DNA of 64,000 bases from Methanopyrus sp. SNP6 (GCF_002201895.1 NZ_CP019436.1:977619-1041618), one strand, 5' to 3'; positions 1 through 9,298 are shown, counted from the stretch's first letter. Numbers and translations are program-made. Notes: generated from the letters alone by a model not told the origin.

Positions 1-331
1 GTCTTCCCAGCTCGATCGGCCGATTCGAGACGTTCCGCACGACCTTTTGGAACTCCTCCACCCGCAATCCGAGCAGGTCGTCCACTATTCCCAGCACCAT
101 CATGGGGAGCGCTGAAGCTATAGGAGGGAGCGCCTGGATGGAAGCTAGGAGGGGACCGGACGCCGTCCCCAGTAAGATACCTAAACCTCCCATGATGGGC
201 GTGCCGGACTTATGCGCGTGTTCCGTTACGATCGGGCGGTCTACTACGCTAGCTTCTCGCATGTACCTTCGGAGTAATCCAACCGTTACTGCCGAGGTTA
301 CTACGGAAAGTGTGAATGTCTCGATGATCAT
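1..331 (-). CDS. MraY-like phospho-sugar transferase (glycosyltransferase family 4), 3' part cut by window edge
   Basis: Partial gene: only about the first 110 codons are in the window and it runs off the left edge. The ATG at 331 sits behind GGGGAT plus 6 nt, the usual start signal here. After an N-terminal hydrophobic stretch comes the MraY/WecA landmark: Asp-Arg-Pro, then HAHKSGTPIMGG at about residues 36-47. The family transfers a phospho-sugar (peptide) to a polyprenyl phosphate at the membrane. It is the last visible gene of an operon with an ATP-grasp enzyme and a Mur ligase, so pseudomurein precursor transfer is the best inference. The substrate is not shown by sequence. Confidence 0.8.
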   Translation of the reverse strand, partial: MIIETFTLSVVTSAVTVGLLRRYMREASVVDRPIVTEHAHKSGTPIMGGLGILLGTASGPLLASIQALPPIASALPMMVLGIVDDLLGLRVEEFQKVVRNVSNRPIELGR

Positions 332-347
332 CGTCCGATCCCCACGG

Positions 348-1487
348 TCACAAGTACTCCTCGATCTCCCTAAGCCTCCGCCGATACTCGCGCTCGGCCC
401 GCTTCACGTCCGCTCTTGCAGCCTTGAGCGCTAAGCGGAGCCTCGTGAAGGCTCCTTTAAAAGAGTCCCCCCTCACGGTGACACGACCACCTACGTCGAA
501 TCGTCCGTAGTACTCGTAGAACACGTGGTACACTCCGCCGTCGAACATCTCACGCAGTGTATCTTTGTCCGTAGGGCGCCAAACGGGGCACTCGATGGCA
601 CACCATAGTTTCTTTACCTTCGGCGGTCTCCATCGGTCGGTCGCCATATCGACTAGCTCACGGAGCGGCCATATTCCCGTGCATCCGGACGTCATATATC
701 TGGTGCCGCTGGGTCTCGGGTTGAACTCGAGGAACCAGAACTCGTTTTCCCGGACTATCACGTCGAAGTCCACGCTGCCTTCTAATCCCAGGCGTTTCAC
801 TACCCTTACCGCGCACCTCTTTATCCTGCGCTCTACGGACGAGTCGATCGGGGCCGGGCTCATCCGCATGCGATCGATTGGATGACGACGGTCCGTCGTG
901 GATCCTTTGAACACCGGGACCAGCGGTACTACCTCACCGTCCCAAGATAGAACTTCGATCGAAACTTCTGCACCCTCGATGAACTCCTCCACCAGCTTAC
1001 ATCCCGCTACTCTCGGCTTTTGCGTCTCGTGGACCGTAACTCCGAGGCCTGCTTGCGACCGTGGATCTTTCACGACTACCGGCGGACCGATCGATGGCCT
1101 CTCGTTCTCGACTACTTCCCATTCAGGCGTCGGTACGTTCAGCTCTTCGAAGACGCGTTTCGCCTTCACTTTATCGATCCCGATCTCAACGCCCTCGCGG
1201 TCAGACGCTGTAACACGGATACCTTCGTCTTCCAATTCTTCTTTCATCCCCCCCACTTCCGGCAGCGGATCGTCCACACCGATGAGTGGCACTACACCGT
1301 CTACGCGCCGCTCGCGGGCGATTCTCGTCGGGTGTTCCATACCGCGCGGCACGAAGTGCACTTCATCCGCCAGCTCCCAGTTCTTGCTCCTCGGGTTCGA
1401 CTCGGTGAGTATGCGGTACACTCCCGTAGAGCCGGCGTACTCCGCCACGTCTCGAAAGAGTCTCACGCCGACGAAGAGTACCTTCAC
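348..1487 (-). CDS. ATP-grasp ligase, carbamoyl-phosphate-synthase-large-subunit-like
   Basis: 379 aa. The GTG at 1487 overlaps the stop of the upstream Mur ligase (GTGA) and follows GGGGGG plus 6 nt; the open frame continues upstream but that part is only the Mur ligase read out of frame. Seen: an N-terminal Rossmann-like domain (VKVLFVGV), an ATP-grasp core with VVVKDPRSQAGLGV, and the metal-binding LEFNPRPSGT. The family forms carbon-nitrogen bonds through acyl-phosphates. A short CarB-like ATP-grasp protein beside Mur ligases and MraY is a reported feature of pseudomurein gene clusters, so a role in cross-peptide synthesis is likely but unproven. Confidence 0.75.
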   Translation of the reverse strand: MKVLFVGVRLFRDVAEYAGSTGVYRILTESNPRSKNWELADEVHFVPRGMEHPTRIARERRVDGVVPLIGVDDPLPEVGGMKEELEDEGIRVTASDREGVEIGIDKVKAKRVFEELNVPTPEWEVVENERPSIGPPVVVKDPRSQAGLGVTVHETQKPRVAGCKLVEEFIEGAEVSIEVLSWDGEVVPLVPVFKGSTTDRRHPIDRMRMSPAPIDSSVERRIKRCAVRVVKRLGLEGSVDFDVIVRENEFWFLEFNPRPSGTRYMTSGCTGIWPLRELVDMATDRWRPPKVKKLWCAIECPVWRPTDKDTLREMFDGGVYHVFYEYYGRFDVGGRVTVRGDSFKGAFTRLRLALKAARADVKRAEREYRRRLREIEEYL

Positions 1488-3022
1488 TTTTCGCCCCCCA
1501 GCACTCGCTCGACTTCTTCCGAGATCTCCTCTCGATACTTCAGTGGAGCCTCTCCGAACAACACCACAACTTCGCAGTCCGAGCGGAGCGCCTCCTTGAG
1601 ACCGTCCAACACCTGCTCTCGAGAGGCGCCGAGTGTGCCCTTCTTCTCGAACGGCTTGGTGGCGCTCTCCGCTACGATCACATTGTCGGTGTCTATGCGG
1701 TCCGTGACTTCGTACGCCGCGTACGACGCCACAATTACTAGATCGGCGAGGTCCGCGGCTCTTCTGAGGATCTCTTCGTCTCCTTCCGGTCCCAGCTCCG
1801 AAGCTACGGCGATTACCGCGCAGACGTGCTGCTCCCGGTAAGCCTCCTTCACGCATCTCAACGTCGCGTCCACGCCGGCGGGATTATGTCCGTAGTCCAA
1901 TATCACGACTCGCTCATCATTGTCCCAAAGTACTTCCAACCTACCCTCGACTCCTTCGAAGGACTGTAGTGCCTCTATCACATCCTCCACATCAAGTCCC
2001 AAGAACTCGGAGCAGACGGCTATCGCCGCGAGGGCGTTGTAAGCGTTGTGGAGCCCCATTACGGGTAGTCGAACCTCGTACTCCCCGTCGGGACAGATCA
2101 GTCGGAACCCGGACAGGTCAACGTCCGTAGCTAGGTAGTCCGGTTCGGGAGATCGCAGGCCACACTTTCGGCATTTGAACGGACCAACCCAGGGGAGGAT
2201 CTCATGGACTTCAACGTGTCCGCCGCACCAGCACTCTTTTTCCGAGGTACCGAACGGTTCCGCGTCCAACCCGTAGTATACAATATCACCGTTGAAATCC
2301 GCCACCTCGGGAGCACCAACTACCAGTGGGTCTTGAGCGTTCAGCACGGCTAGCTCGACGGTGTCCGGTTCCAACAGTTCTACTTCACATCTGGCGTACG
2401 TCAGGAAATCGCCCGCTTCGTTCAGATGGTCTGGAGTGATGTTGGTAACGCAGACGCACTCCACTTGGGATAACTCCGCGGCTTCCAGGATCTCCCCTCT
2501 CCTCCCGAAAGTCGCTATCTCTAAGACGCTGACGTCTCCTGGGAGACGCGCCTGAAGTGGGGGGAGTAATCCGACGTTCCCTTGCATACCAGGCAGACCG
2601 TGGTGCGGGACCTCGAGCCCGAGCTGCTCGCACACGTGCCTGATCATCTCCACAGTAGTGGTCTTCCCGTTGGTACCACCGACTCCTACCACCGGTCGTG
2701 TGGGCGGTAATATGCTGAGAAGCTCCTTCACTTCCACGATCTCGCAGCCGTGATCCTCGGCAAGTCGATACGGCTTAGCGTCGCGTGATAGGCTCGGAGG
2801 AGGTACCACGACTTCGGCCCGCTCGAAGACTTCTGGCGGATGATCACCCAACACGAGCTCCACATTGCTGTATTCTAGAAGCATCTCGGCGAATTCGCAC
2901 TCATCCCGAAGATCCGACGCGATCACATCGTATCCGCGCTCCGCGAGGACTCGGGCCGCTAGATTGCATACGGGCCCACAGACCCCGATCACGAGAACGG
3001 TCGACCAGGGAAGCTCGGCCAA
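1484..3022 (-). CDS. Mur ligase family protein (pseudomurein peptide ligase candidate) with Cys4 zinc insert
   Basis: 512 aa, TTG start behind GGGGTG. N-terminal Rossmann domain (residues 8-60), P-loop GVGGTNGKTTT at 113-123, TPDHLNE at about 197-203, HNAYN at 325-329, and C-terminal DYGHNPAG at 376-383: all Mur ligase signatures. The central domain carries an insertion with CxC at 264/266 and CxxC at 284/287, recalling the zinc ribbon of bacterial MurT. Mur ligases add amino acids to a nucleotide- or lipid-linked precursor using ATP. It leads the operon followed by the ATP-grasp and MraY-like genes. Which amino acid it adds cannot be told. Confidence 0.85.
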   Translation of the reverse strand: MAELPWSTVLVIGVCGPVCNLAARVLAERGYDVIASDLRDECEFAEMLLEYSNVELVLGDHPPEVFERAEVVVPPPSLSRDAKPYRLAEDHGCEIVEVKELLSILPPTRPVVGVGGTNGKTTTVEMIRHVCEQLGLEVPHHGLPGMQGNVGLLPPLQARLPGDVSVLEIATFGRRGEILEAAELSQVECVCVTNITPDHLNEAGDFLTYARCEVELLEPDTVELAVLNAQDPLVVGAPEVADFNGDIVYYGLDAEPFGTSEKECWCGGHVEVHEILPWVGPFKCRKCGLRSPEPDYLATDVDLSGFRLICPDGEYEVRLPVMGLHNAYNALAAIAVCSEFLGLDVEDVIEALQSFEGVEGRLEVLWDNDERVVILDYGHNPAGVDATLRCVKEAYREQHVCAVIAVASELGPEGDEEILRRAADLADLVIVASYAAYEVTDRIDTDNVIVAESATKPFEKKGTLGASREQVLDGLKEALRSDCEVVVLFGEAPLKYREEISEEVERVLGGEK

Positions 3023-3074
3023 CCGCGCACCCCACCGAGGGGCTGGGGACGCGGTGAGTTGAACCTGTCGGGGA

Positions 3075-4079
3075 TCACGGTCGCGCTCCCGGTATCGTTC
3101 GACCGTACTCGGCTAGTATCGACCTCATGAGCTTTTTAACGTCGTGAAGAAGTCGCTCGGCTTCCTTCCCGTCGCCGGTCGCTAACCGTACGAACGCTTC
3201 GATATCGATGTTTTCCAATCTGTCGTCGATTTTCCCGTACTCCGACATTACGAAGTACAGTTGCGCGAACCTCTCCCTCCGCTCGACCCTGTTAAGGGTT
3301 CCGTGTACCAGCGACTTCAGGGCTTGACGTGCGTACATGAGTAGCCGGTATGTGAGGTCTCGGACGATTTCGTCTTCATCTCTAGGTCCGTCCGGGATAC
3401 CGTTTGGGAACGCTGCTTTCTCTTCCAACCCCAGGATCTCCAGCACACGTTCCGGGTCCTTCTCTGGAGTTTCCGTCTCCCGGAGGTACGCTAGGGCTTC
3501 CTTAGGTGTCGCCACACCTTCCAGCATGATAGTACATGCGCGACCAGTCAGGGGATTGTACCCGACCTCCTCTATGAACCTGTGCACGCCGTACGGACGG
3601 ATCGGACACGTGTACTCGGGGTTGAACCAGCTCAAACCGCTCACGATATCGCGGATGTCCTCCCATGTCCACCGACGGAGTGCCGGGTACCGGACCACGG
3701 TGATCCCCGGAGGGTAGGGATGGGTCGTACGCCTCCCGAATTTCCCGCGGAGCTCGTGACCGGTGAGGACAGTTGCGTATCCTAGTTCACGGGCGCGAAG
3801 GCACGCGGCGGTCAGGACGCTTCTACCACACTTCGTACATATAGGGTGTCCTTCCTTCAGAGCTCGCGCGAACCATTCTCGAAGTCGTAGCTTGACCACC
3901 TCGTGATCCACTCCGACGTGTTCCGCAGCTCTTCGGGCGTTCTCTAAACACGTCTTATCGGTAAACTCGTGGACTACTGTTATGGCTGCCTTAACGTTCC
4001 ACCTGTCGGCGGCGTCTATCAGCGTTGCCACACTGTCCTTGCCGCCGGAAAGTGCTATGCTGGAGGGGTGGCTAGTCAT
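3075..4079 (-). CDS. PP-loop superfamily ATPase, probable sulfur or acyl transfer enzyme
   Basis: 334 aa. The ATG at 4079 overlaps the last 8 nt of gltX; codons upstream belong to gltX in another frame. The PP-loop SGGKDS lies at residues 11-16, followed by CTKCGR at about 73-78 and a later YTCPIRPYG. PP-loop enzymes adenylate a substrate, often tRNA, and many relatives (TtuA, TtcA, ThiI) then add sulfur. Only one clear CxxC is seen, so assignment to TtuA or NcsA is not justified. Co-transcription with gltX weakly favours a tRNA-related job. Confidence 0.65.
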   Translation of the reverse strand: MTSHPSSIALSGGKDSVATLIDAADRWNVKAAITVVHEFTDKTCLENARRAAEHVGVDHEVVKLRLREWFARALKEGHPICTKCGRSVLTAACLRARELGYATVLTGHELRGKFGRRTTHPYPPGITVVRYPALRRWTWEDIRDIVSGLSWFNPEYTCPIRPYGVHRFIEEVGYNPLTGRACTIMLEGVATPKEALAYLRETETPEKDPERVLEILGLEEKAAFPNGIPDGPRDEDEIVRDLTYRLLMYARQALKSLVHGTLNRVERRERFAQLYFVMSEYGKIDDRLENIDIEAFVRLATGDGKEAERLLHDVKKLMRSILAEYGRTIPGARP

Positions 4080-5787
4080 GTGCGTATACGGCCCTAACTC
4101 CACCGCTGGAGACTTCTTCGAGTCGGACGAAGTACAGCCGTTCGAACTGGACGGTGTTGCCGGCCTGTTCGCGCTCAACGTTAATTTCTGCGTATCCCCT
4201 CTCGACGCTACCGTCCGGGCGTACGACTTCGCACCGTACTGCCTGGTCGGGCGGTACCCAGTGGACGATTTGAGCACCTGCCTCTCTCGCGGTCCGGTAA
4301 TCATCGCTGTGATACCTACCTCGCAGCCATCCGTCTCCGACTTCCTCAATCTCGACGTTGATTGCGTTCATCAGCCGAACTACGTCTCCTTCCCACAGAT
4401 CTTCTGCGTCTTCACTATCCAACAGTGCTCGGGCCACGCCGTTCTCAGGATGTAGAATTAACACCCTTTCCCCTTCATCCCGATCTGGGTGTAGAGGCAG
4501 TTGGGCCAGGACCGACTCCTTCATCCCTTCGATCCGTAGTTCGACCGGGTCACGAACGAAGAAGTACCGGTGAGACTCAGGGTCGATCATCTTACGGTTC
4601 CGAGCGTAGAGATGTTCCCAGCTGAACGTCGCGTCCACGTCGGTTAAGCCGATCTCGAGGATGGTCTTACGTATTGCTTCCGGCCTGATACCTCGACGTC
4701 GGAGGGCGCGTAAGGTAGCCACTCGGACGTCATCCCACCCGGTGTACTTCCCTGAATCGATCCCACGACGGATCTCGGAGGTGCTTAGCACAGCACCTTC
4801 AACCTTCAGAATCCCGTAGTGAACGTATTCCGGAGTCTCCCACCCCAGGTGCTCGAATACGTACTTCTGACGTCGTGTGTTGGATTCGTGATCCTTCCCG
4901 CGAAGTACATGCGTGATGTTCATGATATGATCGTCCACAGCGACGGCGAAGTTCATCGTCGGCCACACGAGGTAACGAGAACCTGTCATCGGGTGCTCTT
5001 TTTCGACGATCCTGAACGCTACCCACTCCCTCACCGCAGGATCCGGGTGATCAACTTCAGTTTTAACCCGTACGACGGCTTCTCCTTCCGAGAAAGCACC
5101 GTCTAACATTTCTTCCCAGAGCTCAAGGTTTTCCCTCCTATCCCGAGAGCGGCACGGGCAAGCTTGTCCCGCGTCGCGGAGCCTCCGAAACTCGTCTGGA
5201 TCACAGGTACAAACGTACGCCCCTCCCCGCTCTAGTAGATCCTCGCAGACCATGTAATACAGTTCTATTCTGTTAGATTGAATGTACCGTTCGTCGATGT
5301 TAACTCCGAGCCAATCCAGATCCTCCTCGATCATGTCGTAGGCTTCAGGATCCACGCGACGCGGGTCGGTGTCTTCAATCCGGAGGACTAACGTACCGTC
5401 GTACCTTCTAGCGTACTCGTCGTTAAGCACTGCGGCACGGGCGTGACCCATGTGGAGTGGACCTGAAGGATTCGGCGCGAACCGGAGGCGGACGTTCCCC
5501 GGTTCAGCTCCGGGAAGAGGTTTGAGTCCTTCCTTGCCCCGGACTTCGTCTTCGCGCGGTCCTCCGAGTTCTTCCAGCTCGCGTCTGATTTCTTCCTCGG
5601 ACATTCGGTTGATTTCGCGGATCACTTCTTTGACGGTCTTCAGGACATCTTTCGCCCTAGGACGTAGCTCTTCGTGCTCTTTCATGATCTTCTTCATCAC
5701 CGCGTTTGGATTCGCCTTTCCACCGTACCGGGCCGCGTTTTCCAGAGCGTACCTACGGACGAGATCTCGAAGTTCCCTCTCCTCCAC
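4072..5787 (-). CDS. gltX: glutamyl-tRNA synthetase, archaeal type
   Basis: 571 aa class I synthetase that charges tRNA-Glu (in many archaea the discriminating enzyme, alongside a separate tRNA-Gln amidation route). HIGH motif as HMGH at residues 112-115 within a FAPNPSGPLHMGHARAA context; the KMSKS counterpart is the degenerate LSTSEIRRG. An N-terminal helical extension of about 90 residues and a C-terminal beta-barrel region fit the archaeal/eukaryotic GlnRS-like subclass. The GTG start at 5787 lies behind GGGGAG. It overlaps the downstream PP-loop ATPase gene. Confidence 0.95.
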   Translation of the reverse strand: MEERELRDLVRRYALENAARYGGKANPNAVMKKIMKEHEELRPRAKDVLKTVKEVIREINRMSEEEIRRELEELGGPREDEVRGKEGLKPLPGAEPGNVRLRFAPNPSGPLHMGHARAAVLNDEYARRYDGTLVLRIEDTDPRRVDPEAYDMIEEDLDWLGVNIDERYIQSNRIELYYMVCEDLLERGGAYVCTCDPDEFRRLRDAGQACPCRSRDRRENLELWEEMLDGAFSEGEAVVRVKTEVDHPDPAVREWVAFRIVEKEHPMTGSRYLVWPTMNFAVAVDDHIMNITHVLRGKDHESNTRRQKYVFEHLGWETPEYVHYGILKVEGAVLSTSEIRRGIDSGKYTGWDDVRVATLRALRRRGIRPEAIRKTILEIGLTDVDATFSWEHLYARNRKMIDPESHRYFFVRDPVELRIEGMKESVLAQLPLHPDRDEGERVLILHPENGVARALLDSEDAEDLWEGDVVRLMNAINVEIEEVGDGWLRGRYHSDDYRTAREAGAQIVHWVPPDQAVRCEVVRPDGSVERGYAEINVEREQAGNTVQFERLYFVRLEEVSSGGVRAVYAHD

Positions 5788-6040
5788 GGTTCATTCTCCC
5801 CGAAGATAACCAGTGAGGGGGGTGTCCCCCGTCCTCCGGCCCCGGGATCATCGACAGGCGACGGCCTTCTCCCCCCGGGGGACCCAGACGGGAGTCATCT
5901 TTTGTGAAGTCTGGCCCCCGAGCACCGCCGACTCATTAGCTCCTTAATTACGTTCTCCCCGTGACGGAGAGTCGCGGTACCGGGCTCGATCCAGACCCGA
6001 AATTTCTATATAGGTCCTTGAGGGTGACTCGGTTCGGGAC
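5788..6040. other. intergenic region between divergent gltX and tRNA-Lys
   Basis: About 250 nt without a convincing gene. Near gltX it has several G/C-rich inverted repeats, for example GGGGGTGTCCCCC (about 5819-5831) and CCCCCCGGGGG (about 5874-5884). These could fold in a gltX leader or simply reflect composition. The tRNA promoter occupies the right end. Confidence 0.4.
6003..6012 (+). promoter_or_regulatory. TATA box of the tRNA-Lys gene
   Basis: TTTCTATATA preceded by CCGAAA (BRE-like), centred about 33 nt before the first tRNA base. This is the expected spacing for an archaeal TFB/TBP promoter starting transcription at or just before the mature 5' end. Confidence 0.65.
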
Positions 6041-6118
6041 GGGCCGGCAGCTCAGTCTGGCTAGAGCGCGGGACTTTTAATCCCGTGGTCCCGGGTTCAA
6101 ATCCCGGCCGGCCCACCA
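6041..6118 (+). tRNA. tRNA-Lys (anticodon TTT)
   Basis: A full cloverleaf can be drawn. The acceptor stem GGGCCGG (6041-6047) pairs with CCGGCCC (6108-6114), followed by discriminator A. The anticodon stem GGGA/TCCC encloses loop CTTTTAA with anticodon TTT at 6076-6078. The T arm has GGTTCAAATCC. The CCA end is encoded (6116-6118). No intron is seen. It is transcribed divergently from gltX and convergently with argS. Confidence 0.96.
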
Positions 6119-6130
6119 AACGATTCAATT

Positions 6131-6147
6131 GTTATAAAAACCATAAC
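6131..6147. terminator. small A/T-rich inverted repeat after tRNA-Lys
   Basis: GTTAT-AAAAACC-ATAAC is a perfect 5-bp inverted repeat 13 nt after the tRNA, in an unusually A/T-rich patch (about 6119-6235) between the convergent tRNA-Lys and argS. It could mark transcript ends from either side, but archaeal terminators need no hairpin, so the assignment is weak. Confidence 0.3.
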
Positions 6148-6246
6148 ATTTGAACAGAGATCGGCAATGCTCCGTGGTGAATTTCATGCCATGGGGGTAC
6201 AATCGTCACGATTTCCATAACAACTGGATTGGGGGGAGGAGTCACA

Positions 6247-8025
6247 TTACATCCGCTCCAGCGTCGGGATTCCGAGCAGATTCATCAGATTCTCCGCCAC
6301 GATCGTGAATGCCTCTACGAGCTTCAGTCGCGCCTTCCGGATCTCGTCTTCTTCGACGTGTAGCACGGGAACCTCCTCGTAGAACGTGTGAAACGCCTTC
6401 GCTAGATCGTACGCGTACTCGGCGAGGATGTCCGGACGCCGCTTGCGCACGCACTGGACTACGTGTCGTGGGAACTTTGACATCTTGAGGATCAACTCGA
6501 ACGAGTGATCGTCGTCCAAGTACGCTGCATCGAAGCGGTTCACCTCCTCGTCTGCCTTTCGGAGGATCGACTTGGCCCTCGCGTAAGCGTACTGGATAAA
6601 CGGTCCACCACGACGGAAGTCGAGGGCTTCATCCCAGTCGAACTCGATCGGTTTGTTGGGACTCACTCTGGCGATAGCGAAGCGTACGGCCCCTATGGCG
6701 ATTTCCTCCGCGATCTTCTCTCGCTCCTCGTCGCTAAGTTCCTCCGCCACACCTGCTGCCTTCATCTTCTCGAGTGCGCGCTCCTTGGCCTCCTCCAGGA
6801 ACTCGTCGAGCGTCACGTATCTACCCTTTCTAGTAGACATCGATCCTTCCGGCAGACGAATGAACTCGTAAAACACCACGTCGATACGGTCGGGGTTTTC
6901 CTCGAGCATGTCCAGTACGGCCCGTAGCTGTTCGACTGCTAACTTGTGATCCGCTCCTAACACGTCCACCACGAACGTGGCTCGTCCGAGCTTCCAGAGG
7001 TGGTAGGCGATGTCACGGGTGGTGTACAGTGTAGTGCCATCGCTGCGCGTGAGTACGAGCTCCTTGTCAATTCCGTAGTCTTCCAGGTCGACTACCACGG
7101 CTCCATCCTCGCGCTCCTCCGCGACTCCCATATCCAGCAGCTTCTCCACGATCTCCAGTGCATCACGTGCGAACTCGCTTTCGTACACGAATCGGTCATG
7201 TGCTACCCGGAGGCGCTCCAGCGTTTGGATGTGCCCTCTCAGACACTCCTCTACTACGGTCTGGAACGCGTCGGCGATGCGCTCCGCCCGAGATTCTTCT
7301 TCCACCAGGTAACGTTCATACGATCTCAGGAACCTCTCAACTACTTCCTCCAGTTCGGGATCTTCCTCGATCTCACGTGCGGCTTCGGTGTACAGTTTAC
7401 CGAAGAACTCATCGGGTTTTTCGCTCTCAGGTACTTCGGGTCGCCCTTCCTTTATGTACTTCCACGCGAGCATCGCGATCTGCTTACCCATATCGTTCAC
7501 GTAATACTGCACTTCCACTCCGTAGTTCGTGAAGACCATGCACCTCGCTAGGATGTCCCCGATGACGGCGTTTCTACCGTGTCCAATGTGCAAAGGACCG
7601 TTGGGGTTCGCGCTAGTGTGCTCCAAGATTACGGGGCGACCCATACCGAGGTCGAGTGATCCGTATTCTTCTCCGTAGTAGAATATTGACCTGAGCGTCA
7701 GCGCCGCGTACTGGGACCTGTCGAACTTCAAATTGATGAAGCCTGGGCCTTCCACCCATGCCTTCTCCACGAACACCACGTCGTCTAGGTCAGACTCCTC
7801 GACGATCGTTTCGGCCAGCTCTCTGGGATTCTCGTCAAGCTCTTTGGCTAGGGAGAGTGCCACCGGAGTGGCCAGATCGGCATCCTCGACGGGTGGGGCT
7901 TCGTCAATAGGGACTTCTATCAGCTCGTCTACTTCGTACACGGACGAGATCGCGTCCCGGATCGACGTTCTTATGGTGCGAATTGTAACCGAAAACGGGT
8001 CACGAGGTGTGGTTTCCTCGGCCAA
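6247..8025 (-). CDS. argS: arginyl-tRNA synthetase
   Basis: 592 aa class I synthetase charging tRNA-Arg. The diagnostic block HTSANPNGPLHIGHGRNAV has HIGH at residues 146-149; the KMSKS counterpart is MSTRKGR. An N-terminal additional domain (Add1) and a C-terminal helical DALR-type anticodon-binding domain ending in TLERM are both present, and the length is normal for the family. The TTG start at 8025 follows GGGGTT. The upstream gene is aRF1 only 16 nt away, so the two form a translation operon. Confidence 0.96.
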   Translation of the reverse strand: MAEETTPRDPFSVTIRTIRTSIRDAISSVYEVDELIEVPIDEAPPVEDADLATPVALSLAKELDENPRELAETIVEESDLDDVVFVEKAWVEGPGFINLKFDRSQYAALTLRSIFYYGEEYGSLDLGMGRPVILEHTSANPNGPLHIGHGRNAVIGDILARCMVFTNYGVEVQYYVNDMGKQIAMLAWKYIKEGRPEVPESEKPDEFFGKLYTEAAREIEEDPELEEVVERFLRSYERYLVEEESRAERIADAFQTVVEECLRGHIQTLERLRVAHDRFVYESEFARDALEIVEKLLDMGVAEEREDGAVVVDLEDYGIDKELVLTRSDGTTLYTTRDIAYHLWKLGRATFVVDVLGADHKLAVEQLRAVLDMLEENPDRIDVVFYEFIRLPEGSMSTRKGRYVTLDEFLEEAKERALEKMKAAGVAEELSDEEREKIAEEIAIGAVRFAIARVSPNKPIEFDWDEALDFRRGGPFIQYAYARAKSILRKADEEVNRFDAAYLDDDHSFELILKMSKFPRHVVQCVRKRRPDILAEYAYDLAKAFHTFYEEVPVLHVEEDEIRKARLKLVEAFTIVAENLMNLLGIPTLERM

Positions 8026-8041
8026 CGTGGGGCGAACCCCT

Positions 8042-9280
8042 TCACTTGGGTCGGAACCTGAGCAGGGCTCCGAGTCCCCTGAACGCGTTATAAAACTGAG
8101 CGCCCTCTTCGGTCTCGGTTGAGATGATCTCGACGTTGGATCCCATCTGTTCGGCCAGTTCCACGTAGTAATCTACTATATCTCTGATTTCTTCCACGTT
8201 GAGCTCTGCTTCCCCACACTTCGGACACTCTTCCACGTATTTCTTCGTCTCGCCTTTCTCCTTCACCGTAACGATGTTCTTGTGCCCGCACTCCGGACAT
8301 CGTAGGGTTGCCTTGTACCCCTCGAGACCCTCGGAAACCAGCAGTACCTCTACGGCGCCCATTTTGAGGAGTTCGTCAACTTCCTCTCCATACGCCGCGA
8401 GCTCACCGTTCACAGCCTCATCCATGAATTTTCGCACGAGGCGCTTCTCCCGGACTAGCTCGGCCTCCTTAAGCGCTTCTTCTGCTTTGTTCAGGGCCTC
8501 CCGGAGCCCGGACTCGTCAGTGTTGCCGACGTCCACTACGGTGAGTACCTTTTCCTTCAGGTCCTTGGGGAGGTAGTCACCGTCCAGGAACTCCTCCTTC
8601 GTGGGACCCGGACCTCCGACGATGATCCCCTTCAGATCTTTCACGTCTTCGAAAGCCTCGCGGGCGGCTTCTCCCACCTTCTGGTAAAACTCGTGGGCGG
8701 CGTGCTCGATCAGCCGGTCGAACCTACGCTGAGATTGACCTCCGGCCTTGTGCTTGCCAGGTACGTCGGACGTTAGCCTCTTCACGGGTTCGATTCTCTT
8801 ACCCTTCACGAGACCTATTGTGGCTTCCCGGCGATCCATTACCAGAATTCCGTAGACGTCCTTCTCTTCGAGGTATTCCTTGAGGGGTTCCAGGTAGAAT
8901 TTCGAGTCACACCAGTAGATGAACCGGTCCACGGGCTCGGGCGGTTCGATCAGCTCAGCGACCATCTTCTCTTTGGTACCATCCTGGACGACACCAGCGA
9001 GAACTACGAGTCCGTTTTCCGGGGTTTCTCCGACCATCTTGAGACGCTGCATCACGACCTCGATAGCTGATTGGACGTTCTTTCGGGTGCGCTTGCTCTT
9101 GATGTTGCTGGCTTGGGAGTACTCCTCCCGCATCTGAGCGATGACGTCGCTCAGACGTTTCTCCGGTGGAATGTAAATCGTGATGAGTTCGGTGCCTTGT
9201 CCGCGCAGGTTTTCCAGTTTCTCTATCATCTTCCTGAACCTATATCTTTCGACCGTGGACGATTCGGCCAGCGTGAACAC
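8042..9280 (-). CDS. prf1: peptide chain release factor aRF1 (eRF1 family)
   Basis: About 412 aa. The N-domain stop-codon reader NIKS is at residues 59-62, the catalytic GGQ at about 180-182, and a C-terminal Cys4 zinc motif (CPECGH...CPKCGE) is present. It recognises all three stop codons and triggers peptidyl-tRNA hydrolysis. The listed GTG at 9280 touches the GGGGG Shine-Dalgarno with no spacer; a CTG at 9271 lies exactly 6 nt after GGGGTG and may be the true start (see findings). It is divergent from pyrH, with start codons only 18 nt apart. Confidence 0.95.
   Translation of the reverse strand: MFTLAESSTVERYRFRKMIEKLENLRGQGTELITIYIPPEKRLSDVIAQMREEYSQASNIKSKRTRKNVQSAIEVVMQRLKMVGETPENGLVVLAGVVQDGTKEKMVAELIEPPEPVDRFIYWCDSKFYLEPLKEYLEEKDVYGILVMDRREATIGLVKGKRIEPVKRLTSDVPGKHKAGGQSQRRFDRLIEHAAHEFYQKVGEAAREAFEDVKDLKGIIVGGPGPTKEEFLDGDYLPKDLKEKVLTVVDVGNTDESGLREALNKAEEALKEAELVREKRLVRKFMDEAVNGELAAYGEEVDELLKMGAVEVLLVSEGLEGYKATLRCPECGHKNIVTVKEKGETKKYVEECPKCGEAELNVEEIRDIVDYYVELAEQMGSNVEIISTETEEGAQFYNAFRGLGALLRFRPK
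9239..9249 (+). promoter_or_regulatory. candidate TATA box for pyrH inside the prf1 coding region
   Basis: CCTATATCTTT on the plus strand, about 55 nt before the pyrH ATG, lies inside the first codons of the divergent prf1. With the two start codons only 18 nt apart, a pyrH promoter has to sit inside prf1, and this is the best TATA-like match. Confidence 0.4.
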
Positions 9281-9298
9281 CCCCAGGGGTGAGATAGC

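Noticed and set aside
348-1856. 502-codon frame as the full ATP-grasp protein
   Set aside because: The first 123 codons are the Mur ligase gene read out of frame; GTG 1487 with GGGGGG-N6 is the true start.
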